From the NCBI RefSeq assembly GCF_029633865.1, contig NC_079221.1, forward strand, positions 4,626,409 to 4,690,408: DNA of 64,000 nucleotides, read 5' to 3'. Every line of letters starts with the position of its first letter. Within the stretch, counting starts at the first letter, position 1. This document shows, in pieces, positions 23,170 through 35,513 of the stretch. Under the pieces are notes generated by a model. It did no database searches, was not told the DNA's origin, and saw only the letters and a list, made by a program, of their open reading frames with translations. Origin of the DNA: Lampris incognitus. Its lineage: Eukaryota; Chordata; Actinopteri; Lampriformes; Lampridae. Both the position numbers and the translations under genes were made by a program.

Positions 23170-26100
23170 TTCGACATGTTAGTTTCAGAGGTCTGTCTGA
23201 ACACAGTTATAGTTTCAGAGGTCTTACTGAACACTGTTATAGTTTCAGAGGTCTGTCTGAACACAGTTATAGTTTCAGAGGTCGGACTGAACACAGTTAT
23301 AGTTTCAGAGGGCTGTCTGAACACAGTTATAGTTTCAGAGGTCTTACTGAACACAGTTATAGTTTCAGAGGTCGGACTGAACACAGTTATAGTTTCAGAG
23401 GTCTGTCTGAACACAGTTATGGTTTCAGAGGTCTGTCTGAACTGTTATAGTTTCAGAGGTCTTACTGAACACAGTTATAGTTTCAGAGGTCGGACTGAAC
23501 ACAGTTATAGTTTCAGAGGTCTTACTGAACACATTTATAGTTTCAGAGGTCGGACTGAACACAGTTATGGTTTCAGAGGTCTGTCTGAACACAGTTATAG
23601 TTTCAGAGGTCTTACTGAGCACAGTTATAGTTTCAGAGGTCTGACTGAACACAGTTATAGTTTCAGAGGTCTTACTGAACACATTTATAGTTTCAGAGGT
23701 CTGTCTGAACACAGTTATAGTTTCAGAGGTCTTACTGAACACAGTTATAGTTTCAGAGGTCTTACTGAACACATTTATAGTTTCAGAGGTCGGACTGAAC
23801 ACAGTTATAGTTTCAGAGGTCTGTCTGAACACAGTTATAGTTTCAGAGGTCGGACTGAACAGTTATAGTTTCAGAGGTCTTACTGAACACGGTTATAGTT
23901 TCAGATGTCTTACTGAACACGGTTATAGTTTCAGAGGTCTTACTGAACACAGTTATAGTTTCAGAGGTCTGTCTGAACTGTTATAGTTTCAGAGGTCTTA
24001 CTGAACACAGTTATAGTTTCAGATGTCTTACTGAACACAGTTATAGTTTCAGAGGTCGGACTGAACACAGTTATAGTTTCAGAGGTCTTACTGAACACAG
24101 TTATAGTTTCAGAGGTCTGTCTGAACACAGTTATAGTTTCAGAGGTCGGACTGAACAGTTATAGTTTCAGAGGTCTTACTGAGCACAGTTATAGTTTCAG
24201 AGGTCTGACTGAACACAGTTATAGTTTCAGAGGTCTTACTGAACACGGTTATAGTTTCAGAGGTCTGTCTGAACACAGTTATAGTTTCAGAGGTCTGACT
24301 GAACACAGTTATAGTTTCAGAGGTCTGACTGAACACAGTTATAGTTTCAGAGGTCGGACTGAACAGTTATAGTTTCAGAGGTCTGACTGAACACAGTTAG
24401 TTTCAGAGGTCTTACTGAACACATTTATAGTTTCAGAGGTCTTACTGAGCACAGTTATAGTTTCAGAGGTCTGACTGAACACAGTTATAGTTTCAGAGGT
24501 CTTACTGAACACGGTTATAGTTTCAGAGGTCTGTCTGAACACAGTTATAGTTTCAGAGGTCTGACTGAACACAGTTATAGTTTCAGAGGTCTGTCTGAAC
24601 ACAGTTATAGTTTCAGAGGTCGGACTGAACAGTTATAGTTTCAGAGGTCTGACTGAACACAGTTATAGTTTCAGAGGTCGGACTGAACAGTTATAGTTTC
24701 AGAGGTCTGACTGAACACAGTTAGTTTCAGCTGTCTTACTGAACACAATTATAGTTTCAGAGGTCTTACTGAACACGGTTATAGTTTCAGAGGTCTGTCT
24801 GAACACAGTTATAGTTTCAGAGGTCTGACTGAACACAGTTATAGTTTCAGAGGTCTGTCTGAACACAGTTATAGTTTCAGAGGTCGGACTGAACAGTTAT
24901 AGTTTCAGAGGTCTGACTGAACACATTCATAGTTTCAGAGGCCTGTCTGAATACAGTTATAGCTTCAGAGGTCTGGCTGAACACAGTTATAGTTTCAGAG
25001 GTCTGACTGAACACAGTTATAGTTTCAAAGGTCTTACTGAACACGGTTATAGTTTCAGAGGTCTGTCTGAACACAGTTATAGTGTCAGAGGTCTGACTGA
25101 ACACATTTATAGTTTCAGGGGTCTGTCTGAACACAGTTGTAGTTTCAGAGGTGTGACTAAACACATTTATAGTTTCAGAGGTCTGTCTGAACACAGTTAT
25201 AGCTTCAGAAGTCTGACTGAACACAGTTATCGTTTCAGCTGTCTTACTGAACACAGTTATAGTTTCAGAGGTCTGACTAAACACATTTATAGTTTCAGAG
25301 GTCTTACTGAACACAGTTATAGTTTCAGATGTATGGCTGAACACAGTTATAGTTTAAGAGGTCTTTCTGAACACAGTTATAGTTTCAGAGGTCTGACTGA
25401 ACACAGTTATAGTTTCAGGGGTCTGTCTGAACACAGTTATAGTTTCAGAGGTCTGACTAAACACATTTATAGTTTCAGAGGTCTGACTTAACACAGTTTC
25501 AGAGGCCTGTCTGAATACAGTTATAGCTTCAGAGGTCTGGCTGAACACAGTTATAGTTTCAGAGGTCTGACTGAACACAGTTATAGTTTCAGAGGTCTTA
25601 CTGAACACGGTTATAGTTTCAGAGGTCTGTCTGAGCACAGTTATAGTTTCAGAGGTCTGACTGAACACATTTATAGTTTCAGGGGTCTGTCTGAACACAG
25701 TTATAGTTTCAGAGGTCTGACTAAACACATTTATAGTTTCAGAGGTCTGTCTGAACACAGTTATAGCTTCAGAAGTCTGACTGAACAGTTATAGTTTCAG
25801 AGGTCTGACTGAACACAGCTATAGTTTCAGAGGTCTTACTGAACACAATTATAGTTTCAGAGATCTTACTGAACACAGTTATAGTTTCAGAGGTCTTACT
25901 GAACACAATTATAGTTTCAGAGATCTTACTGAACACAGTTATAGTTTCAGAGGTCTGACTGAACACAGTTATAGTTTCAGAGGTCTTACTGAACAGTTAT
26001 AGTTTCAGAGGTCTGACTGAACACAGCTATAGTTTCAGAGGTCTTACTGAACACAGTTAATGTTTCAGAGGTCTGTCTGAACACAGTTATAGTTTCAGAG

Positions 26101-27070
26101 GTCTTACTGAACACAGCTATAGTTTCAGAGGTCTGTCTGAACACAATTATAGTTTCAGAGATCTTACTGAACACAGTTATAGTTTCAGAGGTCTTACTGA
26201 ACACAGTTATAGTTTCAGAGATCTTATTGAACACAGTTATAGTTTCAGAGGTCTGTCTGAACACAGTTATAGTTTCAGCTGTCTTACTGAACACAGTTAT
26301 CATTTCAGAGGTCTGTCTGAACTGTTATAGTTTCAGAGGTCTTACTGAACACAGTTATAGCTTCAGAGGTGTTGCTGAACACAGTTAGTTTCAGCTGTCT
26401 TACTGAACCCAGTTATAGTTTCAGATGGCTGTCTGAACTGTTATAGTTTCAGCTGTCTTACTGAACACAGTTAGTTTCAGAGATCTGTCTGAACACAGTT
26501 ATAGTTTCAGAGGTCTTACTGAACACAGTTATAGTTTCAGAGGTCTGTCTGAACTGTTATAGTTTCAGAGGTCTTACTGAACACAGTTATAGGTTCAGAG
26601 GTCTTACTGAACCCAGTTATAGTTTCAGAGGTCTGTCTGAACTGTTATAGTTTCAGCTGTCTGTCTGAACACAGTTATAGTTTCAGAGGTGTTACTGAAC
26701 ACAGTTATAGTTTCGGAGGTCTTACTGAACACAGCTATAGTTTCAGAGATCTTACTGAACACAGCTATAGTTTCAGAGGTCTTACTGAACACAGTTATAG
26801 TTTCAGAGGTCTGTCTGAACACAGTTATAGTTTCAGAGGTCCAACTGAACACAGTTATATTTTCAGAGGTCTTACTGAACACAGTTATAGTTTCAGGGGT
26901 CTGACTGAACACAGTTATAGTTTCAGAGGTCTTACTGAACACAGTTATAGTTTCAGAGGTCTGTCTGAACACAGTTATAGTTTCAGAGGTCTGTCTGAAC
27001 ACAGTTATAGTTTCAGGGGTCTGACTGAACACAGTTATAGTTTCAGAGGTCTTACTGAACACAGTTATGT
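23170..27070. repeat. Large 30-bp minisatellite, about 130 units
   Basis: Unit TTATAGTTTCAGAGGTCTGA followed by CTGAACACAG. Four main variants differ at the bases after GGTC (TTA, TGT, GGA, TGA before CTGAACACAG); some units are 26-28 bp long through loss within CACAG. Parts show a higher-order period of about 265-270 bp, traced by the rare GAACACGG variant at 24241, 24507, 24771 and 25039. Because 30 is a multiple of three, all frames can stay open and give 10-residue repeats (SFRGLTEHSY or VFSQTSETIT); I do not regard these as genes. Confidence 0.97.
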
Positions 27071-27119
27071 AGCTTGATACAGCAACAGAAGTGTAATGAG
27101 GTTCAAATAAAAAAACGTG

Positions 27120-27440
27120 CTCTACCAAACGCTTTGTTTGTCCTTTTGTGGTAAAGGTAGTGAAGCTAAGCTAACCTAATTAAAATGGACTATTTGCCAC
27201 GAAATAAAAACTTCTGATCAACCATTATTGCTAATACGATAATTTAATGTTATTCAATTATAAATATGCTGAAACAATTTTATAAGTATGATTTTTTTAA
27301 CTACCAAACGGTTGAATTGTCATTTAGTGGTAAAGGTAGTGATAATTGCAATTTTGATGAAATTGAAAAAAAAAACCTTATGAACATTCACTGTTGTTAA
27401 TATCCTCTATTTAATGTTATTCCATTATATGTTGGATACA
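27120..27440. repeat. Diverged tandem duplication of about 175 bp
   Basis: ACCAAACG, GTGGTAAAGGTAGTGA and TTTAATGTTATTC recur in the same order at about 27122-27260 and 27300-27430. Nothing else is evident between 27440 and 27960 except the palindrome entered separately. Confidence 0.7.
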
Positions 27441-27757
27441 AAAGTTATATCATGATGATTCTTCCCCACTTCTGGGATGTCTTTAAAATACTGTGTCATG
27501 CAGCAGCGTCCCAACCGTTTGGCGGAGGCCTGGATTTAAAAAGGCAAAACAAAAACTGTGGGTCTGTTAAAAAAAACAACAATATAAAATGCAAAGTGTT
27601 TTTCCTTGGTGAGGACCTCGTTAAGCCTTGCTGGGAATTAGTTAAAGCCTTGGTGGCTTTTCAGGCCAGAACTCCCATGGCAACGAAAGGACGAGGGGGG
27701 GAACGTCTGAATAGCGGATCGCATAATAGCTCGTTCTCATTATTATGGGCGAGGGCA

Positions 27758-27789
27758 GACCGAGGGTGGCCACCCTCGGTCACGTGACC
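27758..27789. promoter_or_regulatory. 24-bp perfect palindrome overlapping a GTCACGTGAC E-box
   Basis: GACCGAGGGTGG is followed at once by its reverse complement (27758-27781), and the end merges with GGTCACGTGACC (27778-27789), itself palindromic and a good USF/TFE-type E-box. It is about 1.8 kb upstream of the klhl23 ATG. Function is inferred only. Confidence 0.4.
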
Positions 27790-27989
27790 ATACGCGCTTC
27801 CTAATCACCTTACTGGTCTCAGATCAGCATTCTTATAAGACACCTTACAACGATAGGCAGGTCACCCCCCCCTCCCCCGCCCCCCCTCCCCCCAGATATG
27901 TCACTACTCCACAGCAACGACTGCAAAGACAGCTGGAGCTCAATATATCCTCAATGTTATGGCGTCAAACATGCATCTTGTTCTATCTC

Positions 27990-28522
<533 letters not shown>

Positions 28523-28589
28523 TTAAACTTTGTCTTTTATTTTCTTGCAGTTTTCATGGTGTCTGCTGACGAGAGAGATAAAATAAGTC

Positions 28590-28595
28590 TTCAAA

Positions 28596-28627
<32 letters not shown>

Positions 28628-28755
28628 GTGCGTGTGTGTGTAGTAATCGGAAAGCGCTTTGAGTGGCTGTCGCAGCTAGAAAAGCGCTATATAAAATGCA
28701 ACTTGATTGATTGATTGATTGATTGATTGATCGATTGATCGATTGATTGATTTTG
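28590..28755. repeat. TG run and a LINE/SINE-type 3' tail with TTGA repeats
   Basis: TG run at 28597-28642, then AAAGCGCTTTGAGTGGCTG and AAAGCGCTATATAAAATGC followed by a GATT run, the wording of a common fish retroposon 3' tail. Family not assigned. Confidence 0.7.
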
Positions 28756-29553
28756 TCCAAATAATCATGTGCAGTAAGGTGGCAGGACGCGTCTGGTTAC
28801 AGATTGCAGTTGCGCCACTATTGATGCTGCAGCCGTAAGGAATATACCCCAAATGGTAAGACCCCCACCCACCCCCCCAGTTCTCCAGCCACCCCACCCA
28901 ACATGGTGCACGGACGCCGGGTGGTTGTGGGAGGTGTTGCCTCGTCTAACAAGAGTCGCTGTTTCATCTGTCCGGGGTCATTTGCACCGCCAGCGGGGTG
29001 GTGGTGGCGTCTGTGGCGTCCACGCGGAGGTGTGACGGTGTCGGAGCTCCCACCCAGGGTCGCTGGATATGGAGCGGGGGGGGGCGGGGTGGGTGTGGGG
29101 GGGCGGCTCTTCAGCTGTACACAGATACCAAAATAGGACACCGGCGCAAAACGTCCTGCGCGAGAGCTAAATCGGGGTCCGCGTGTTTGGCAGAGGGGAG
29201 GGAGGGAGGGAGGGAGGGGAGACCCCCCACACACACCCCCACAGCCCCCCTTGTTCCACCAGCACCTCCTCATACGCGTGGACTTGGCGGGCAGGGAGGT
29301 GAGCCTCACGTCTCGTCATGTGGACGCGGAGAGCCAGAATGGAGACGGAGGAGGAGGAGGAGGAGCAGGAGGAGTCTCGCGCGTCTCGCGGGGATCCATC
29401 AGAGGTGCGTTTGACAGGTCGACACGTCACAGGGGCCGTCACAGTGACGCCTCAAATACGCTGAAATGTCACCCCCCCCCCCACCCCGTGCGATGCCCCC
29501 CTCGCAACTTCACCTCCCCCTCCTCCTCCCCCCCCCCCCCACCACAGGGAGCC

Positions 29554-32500
29554 ATGACGGACGAGCGAGCCGAGAGCTACACCTACGACTTCCACGACGA
29601 GCAGCACCCCGGCGAGATGCTGGCCGCCCTCGAGCAGCTCTACGTGGGCGGCGTGCTGACGGACGTGGCCCTGCGGTGCGCCTCCGGGGAGGAGTTCCGC
29701 TGCCACCGGGCGCTGCTGTGCGCCGGGAGCCGCTACTTCCGAGCCATGTTCACGTCGGACATGAGGGAGCGCTCCGACGGCCTCGTCGGGCTGGCCGGGG
29801 TCGACCGCGAGGTCCTGGGCGCCTTGCTGAGCTACACGTACACCGCCCGGCTGCTCATCACCGAGGGCAACGTGCAGCGCCTGCTGGAGGCTGCGGACCG
29901 GCTGCAGTTCGGCCGCGTGAAGGGCGCGTGCGAGGACTTCCTCGTCCGCTTTCTGGACGCGCACAACTGCCTGGGCATGCACGCGTTCGCCCAGCTGCAC
30001 GCCTGCCCCGCGCTGGAGAGAGAGGCTCGCCGGGTGGCGCTCAGCAGGTTCGACGACGTCATCCAGCAGGAGGAGTTTCTGGACCTGGAGCCCGGCAAGG
30101 TGAGGGCGGTGCTGTCCGCCAAGAACCTCAACGCGCGGGAGGACGACGCGCTGATAGGCGCGGTGGCCAAATGGGTCGCGCACGACTCGGCCGACCGCCT
30201 TCGCCACGTGCCAGACCTGCTCGGTTCCGTCCACCTCGACGTGGACGAACTCGGCTTCAAGGCTGCGCTGGACGTGCAGGGGCGCAGCTCGCTGCGCGGC
30301 GAGGGGGCCGTCAGGTCCGTCATCGTGCAGGCTCTGAAGGGCAGGCGCGAGGGGATAACGGCCAGCAGCGGAAAAGTCTCCCCGATCTTGTATGTGGTCG
30401 GGGGGTACTACTGGCACCCCCTCTCCGAGCTTCACAAGTGGGATCCGGCGAGCAACGAGTGGACGCAGGGCAAAGGCATCCCCGATCACACCCGGGAGAG
30501 CTACAGTGTCGCCATACTGGGGGCGAATATATACGTGACTGGAGGTTACAGGTCCAACACCGTCGAGGCCCTGGACGCCGTTTCCGTGTATAACTGCGAC
30601 CGGGACGAGTGGACGGCGGGCTGCCCTATGACCACTGCCCGGTACTACCACTGCTCCGTGGCTCTGCGCGGCTGCGTCTACGCCGTGGGGGGGTACAGAG
30701 CGGGCGCTCCGGAGCGACGCGCCGAATATTATGACCCCCTGAAGAAGAGGTGGTTCCCGGTGGCCGACATGATACAAGGTGGGCCAACCGGGGACGTAGC
30801 CCAGCGTCAACCCGACGGGTTTGCGTTGCAGAGTAGGTTTATATATTGTGACGTGCACGTGGTCCTGGACTAACGGGGTCGGACCCCTTTAGTCGACTGG
30901 TTAACGTTGTGGCTTGCGGAGCGGGAGACGCGGGTTCGCGTCCCGGCTGTGGCGACGGTCTCCCGGACTGCCCCCCCCCCCCCCCCGAATTCGCTACATT
31001 TGCACGTTACAATGTATTTAACTAGAAGAACCCCGCTACAATGTAGCGGTTTGGTGATCCAGCCGTCTAAATCTCCCTCCTCTTCATCCTGCCAGCCAAC
31101 CCCCCCCACTCCAACTCCCTCCCCCAAATGCTCAGAATCATCTGAAATGCCGAGAAAAGTGGTTTTTTGCCATTTTTAGAAAATGCATATTTTGCATAAT
31201 TATGCGTATTTGTTATAATTATTTTAATTTTCTGGTCCTCTCTGGAACAATACCTACCACCTCCCCAAAAAATTAGGATCATAAGTGCATTTTTGCAAAA
31301 AAATGCATATTTTGCATAATGCCAAAACGTTTCCAAGTCCCAGAAATTTTTTTTTACATAGGTGAAAAAAATCAAAGATGCTCAGAATCACCTGAAATGC
31401 CGAGAAAAGTGTTTTTTAGACATTTTTACAAAATGCATATTTTGCATAATTATGCGTATTTATTATAATTATTTTAATTTTCTGGTCCTCTCTGGAACAA
31501 TACCTACCACCTCCAAAAAATAGGATCATAAGTGCATTTTTGCAAAAAAATGCATATTTTGCATAATGCCAAAACATTTATGAGTCCTAGAAATTTTTTT
31601 ATTTAGGTGAAAAAATCAAAGATGCTCAGAATCATCTGAAATGCCGAGAAAAGTGGTTTTAAGCCATTTTTAGAAAATGAATATTTTGCATCTTTATGCA
31701 TAATTATGCATAATTTTAATTTTCTGGGATTTTCCCTATAGCCTATTCTTGCCCTGCCATACCTTTATGATGTGAATCCAGCGTACACATTATTCTCGAG
31801 TACAACTGTCTTACTGTATGTGTGAGGTTGTATTCGGACATGATGAAGATATGTTTGGTGTCTGGAGGTGAGCTTGTACGTTGGTGGATCGGCCGACACG
31901 TCTCCTCTTGTTGGACTCAGTTGATTCGTGTACAGTTGTAGCAAATTGATACAAGGTACATGAAGAGTAGAACTTTTGAAATTAATGGGTTCTTTTTTTG
32001 GGGGGGAGGGGGGTATGATTGATTTGTGTTGGAGTTAGTGCCCGAAGCGTAGGTTAGTCACTCACTGGGGGGGGGGGGGGGTCATATGACCTACCATGTA
32101 AAGAAACACCAACGTGTAACACATCTTTGCATGCGTTAAACACCAGTAAAGGATACCTGTGTTAACCTCCATATACTTTTTAGGTGTGGGAAATGCCACT
32201 GCCTGCGTAATGGCAGATAATATTTATGTGACTGGAGGCCACTATGGATACAGAGGAAGCACCACCTTTGAAGAAATCCAGGTCTACAGGCAGTCTGTCA
32301 ACGAGTGGAGTATCATTACAATAAGTCCCCATCCAGGTATGAAACATAAAGACTACTACTACTAATACTACTACTAATACTACTACTTCCGGCTGCTCCC
32401 GTTAGGGGGCGCCAACTCTTCCTCTCCTCTGCATCTTCCTCTGTCACACCAGCCACCTGCATGTCCTCCCTCACCACCTCCATAAACCTCCTCTTTGGCC

Positions 32501-33286
32501 CTCCTCTTCTCCTCTTCCCTGGCAGCTCCATATTCAGCATCCTTCTCCCAGTATACCCAGCATCTCTCCTCCACACATGTCCAAACCATCTCCATCTTGT
32601 CTCTCTTGCTTTGTCTCCAAACCGTCCAACCTGAGCGGTCCCTCTAATATACTCGTTCCTAATCCTGTCCTCCTTCATCACTCCCAGTGAAAATCTTATC
32701 ATCTTCATCTCTGCCACCTCCAGCTCCACCTCCTGTCTTTTCACCAGCACCACTGTCTCCAAACCATATAACATAGCTGGTCTCACCACCATCTTGTAAA
32801 CCTTCCCTTTAACTCTTGCTGGTACCCTTCTGTCACACATCACTCCTGACACTCTTCTCCACCCACTCCACCCTGCCTGCACTCCCTCCTTCACCTCTCT
32901 TCTGCACTCCCCGTTACTTTGGACAGCTGACCCCAAGTATTTAAACTCATCCACCTTCGTCACCTCTACTTGCATCCTCACCATCCCGCTGTCCTCTCTC
33001 TCATTCATGCACAGGTATTCCGTCTTGCTCCTACTGACTTTCATTCCTCTTCTCTCCAGTGCATACCTCCACCTCTCCAGGCTCTCCTCCGCCTGCACCA
33101 TACTCTCACTACACATCACAATGTCATCTGCAAACATTATAGTCCACAGAGACTCCTGCCTGATCTCGTCCATCAACCTGTCCATTACCACTGCAAATGG
33201 GGATGGACAAAATATATATATAGTATATATATATATATACACACACATACACATATGCATGTGCATTTGCATGCATGTATTTATAT

Positions 33287-33326
<40 letters not shown>

Positions 33327-33892
33327 AAAATGATCAGAATCATGTTTATTGGCCATGTTTGCACAAACAGGGAATTTGCCTCCGGTTTTGTGGCTGCCTC
33401 GCTGTGCTTAACATAGAGTAACAACACTACAACACAACAATCTTCAGATATACACACAAGGACGGGCTTTATACAGGTGAAATAAGAAGTGATACGGTGC
33501 AGCGGTGCAGAGACTATATCAGAGATGCTGATATGACGATGATTTGGTGATTTCTAACCAGAATGACTTGTGTGTCCCCAGAGTACGGCCTGTGTTCTGT
33601 GTCTCTCGACAACAAGCTGTATTTGGTGGGTGGACAGACGGCCATTGCGGACTGCTATGACCTGGAGAGAAACGAATGGAGACAAGTGTCGATGATGAAG
33701 GAGAGGAGGATGGAGTGCGGGGCCGTCGTAATAAACGGGTGCATTTACGTGACGGGGGGATACTCCTACTCCAAAGGGACCTATCTGCAAAACATCGAGA
33801 AATATGATCCCGAGCTGGACAGCTGGGAGATAGTCGGGACCCTTCCTAGCCCTGCCAGAGGCCACGGATGCGTCTGTGTTTACAGCGTGTGA
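29554..33892 (+). CDS. klhl23: Kelch-like protein 23, complete
   Basis: Three coding exons: 29554-30778, 32184-32336, 33582-33892; 1689 nt, 562 aa. Order: BTB domain (about residues 20-125, with LTDVALRCASG and CHRALLCAGSRYFRAMFTSDM), BACK domain (about 130-235), then six Kelch blades whose GG pairs follow YVVGG (near 279), YVTGG (327), YAVGG (375), YVTGG (422), YLVGG (472) and YVTGG (514). It ends HGCVCVYSV, like human KLHL23. Family role: BTB-BACK-Kelch proteins act as substrate adaptors of cullin-3 ubiquitin ligases; the substrate cannot be told from sequence. The ATG at 29554 follows a pyrimidine tract and CAG (29542-29547), so the coding exon probably begins just before it and a 5' noncoding exon lies upstream. 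Exon 1 is very GC-rich compared with exons 2 and 3, which makes long antisense reading frames by chance. Intron 1 holds a 245-bp tandem repeat and intron 2 a LINE fragment. Confidence 0.96.
30870..31740 (+). repeat. Composite repeat Y: tRNA-like head plus three 245-bp units (klhl23 intron 1)
   Basis: Head 30870-30960 has GACTGGTTAACGTTGTGGC and the B-box-like GGTTCGCGTCCC; then the short palindrome CCGCTACAATGTAGCGG (31033-31049); then three tandem units starting near 31128, 31378 and 31620 with CTCAGAATCATCTGAAATGC and GCATATTTTGCATAATTATG. A minus-strand relative with two units is at 48115-48720. Confidence 0.8.
32345..33245 (-). mobile_element. RTE-like LINE, 3' end of the ORF (klhl23 intron 2)
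   Basis: Minus frame reads the end of a reverse transcriptase: IMFADDIVMCSESMVQAEES, LERRGMKVSRSKTEYLCMNE, DEFKYLGSAVQSNGEC, then the C-terminal GRRMLNMELPGKRRRGGPKR region. FADD is the catalytic motif. The open frame ends normally near 32380 and is followed by a short tail of TAG trinucleotides, as RTE-type LINEs have. 5' truncated at about 33245, next to a TA/TG run. Assignment to RTE is from memory of fish copies. Confidence 0.85.
33210..33330. repeat. TA/CA/TG microsatellite
   Basis: TATATA, ACACAC and a long TG run (33289-33323) at the truncated end of the LINE. Confidence 0.9.
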
Positions 33893-35180
33893 TGGGAATC
33901 TCTGAACAAAGCTCGGATGTGTGAGGTCGTGTGCCATGATATGGGTCGGTAGAGTAACATTTAGCTGCATAGCCAGCCCTCGACTGCTTCTCGTGAAGGT
34001 GAAACGCCAAATATCAGTTAGGCTGCAGAGCAATCCCATCCCTCACTCGGGGATCTCCTGATTACCGTTTACCAATGCAACATTTCAAACTGCTTCTTCT
34101 TCTTCTTCTTTTTAATTGAATATAGGCAAAGGTGGGAATAAGGCATGCAGAAGAGAAACGTTAGGACTTGTAGCTCTGGTTTTGAGCAGATGTTAAACCC
34201 ACGCTGCAAAGTCAAAGAGTGCTCTTTGACTGGCCATCGACCCAGCAGGAAGTGGGAGGGGTCTTCTTTCACAGCTGTTGTCTACTGAGCCATCCCCCTG
34301 TGCAGGGTTTGACGGAAATACATTATCTTCCTGTTTAATTCGTTGCTTCCTGTTTAATTCATTAGCCTGACCTTCCAACTGCATGGACAGCAAGTTTTTG
34401 TTTGTTTGTTTGTTTGTTTATTTGTGTATTTATTTATTTTACATTTTTTGAAGAGCCACATGAAGCAGAAGAGCAGAATCCAAGCTGTAACTGAGGGTGC
34501 TGCAGCACCCCCTAGTGACAGGCGGTGGGAACACGCGTGTGTAAATAGTTGGCTGTTTTACCGTAACTAGTGGACTGTGTGAACAAGGTGCCCGTCTTAG
34601 AACAGATGAACCAAAGATATTTAAATAATTCCTCCGATCTGACTGACGTAACAACATCATCATGGCGGTTCGGGGTTAGCTAAACTTTGCGGAAGCGGAA
34701 GTGGAAGCGGAAGCGGAAGCTAATCGATGGCGCAGAAAAGGAACATTGGTTTTGTTCACCCCTGAAAGCCCAGAAACAACCAAAACAGCGACAGAGCAAG
34801 CGGATGCCTCGTCCAGCTGCTGTGCGGCCATGTTAGGGCACCGCAGTGGCGCCTCCTGCTGCCAGGGAGATGCCACGGCAGCTCCCGCTGTAGGCTGTAG
34901 GCTACGTGACGAAGCAGTAGGAGCACCGCCGTTATGTTACGCTGACGTAATGGCTGACACCGTGTTTATAGAAGAGGCCTCTGCGTTGGACAGAATACAG
35001 ATGTCCAATACAAAGACTTGTCCCAGTCACTGGCGGTCTACAGGTCTGCCGTTCAGAGACATACTCGTGTCCCTGAATGCGGCAGGAGTAGTCTGCCCTT
35101 TCCAAGCTGTGAAAAGGCCCTGCGTTGTGCGGCGATGTTACTTCCTTATCTTTTCCTCGTACCGTCACCCGAACAGTGAC
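33893..35180. other. klhl23 3' region and intergenic DNA
   Basis: Likely klhl23 3' UTR in its first part; no perfect AATAAA is close to the stop. A TTTG/TTTA run is at 34396-34440 and a GGAAGC run at 34690-34722. Open frames at 34701-35186 read like no known family. Confidence 0.5.
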
Positions 35181-35183
35181 GTG

Positions 35184-35513
35184 TAGGTGTTATGTCTGCA
35201 CACATCGACAGTGCCGCGTTTGATTTGGTGCTGTTCTATTGTGCTGGGATCGATTGGCGATGCCTGCGGGCTCTGGGTTGTTTGATCGGGTCTGCCTTTG
35301 ATGCTGTGTCAGTCTAAATAAAGAATGCCACGGAGAGGTTGTGTCGAGCGACAGCGCTGTGTCCTGACGTGATTTCTAAACACGATATTGGCGACGAGGA
35401 TGGCTGATATCTCTCTCCCACCACCAGCCCCCTTCCTGGCGTTACCTGGCGAGCCTCCGGTACCGTGGACTCGCTGGCTACATGGTTTTGAGCACATACA
35501 TATTGTGGCGGAC
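35184..35513 (+). mobile_element. Ty3/gypsy fossil A: one LTR and the start of gag
   Basis: A short LTR-like stretch of about 200 bp (about 35184-35383, with AATAAAG inside) is followed by a leader and a gag-like start, MADISLPPPAPFLALPGEPP and VPWTRWLHGFE, typical of fish gypsy elements. Only this fragment is present; the rest of the element is absent. It ends where fossil B begins. Confidence 0.6.

Noticed and set aside
23170-27070. CRISPR-like array
   Set aside because: Units are contiguous without unique spacers, and the genome is a vertebrate.
23031-27128. Many open frames of 65-230 codons on both strands (SFRGLTEHSY, VFSQTSETIT repeats)
   Set aside because: They follow directly from a 30-bp tandem unit without stop codons; no start context, splice sites or non-repeat domains.
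29251-29553. In-frame N-terminal extension of klhl23
   Set aside because: A pyrimidine tract and CAG at 29542-29547 look like a splice acceptor, the extension is proline/glycine-rich noise, and the family starts close to the BTB domain.
29452-30858. 468-codon antisense frame opposite klhl23 exon 1
   Set aside because: Mirror of a GC-rich coding exon; no domain recognisable, while the plus strand is a clear BTB-BACK-Kelch protein.
30890-30960. tRNA gene
   Set aside because: A and B boxes are present but acceptor and anticodon stems do not pair; it is the head of a SINE-like repeat. The same holds for 38690-38780 and the other SINE heads.
33007-33416. Plus-strand frames opposite the LINE
   Set aside because: Shadows of the minus-strand reverse transcriptase and of the microsatellite.
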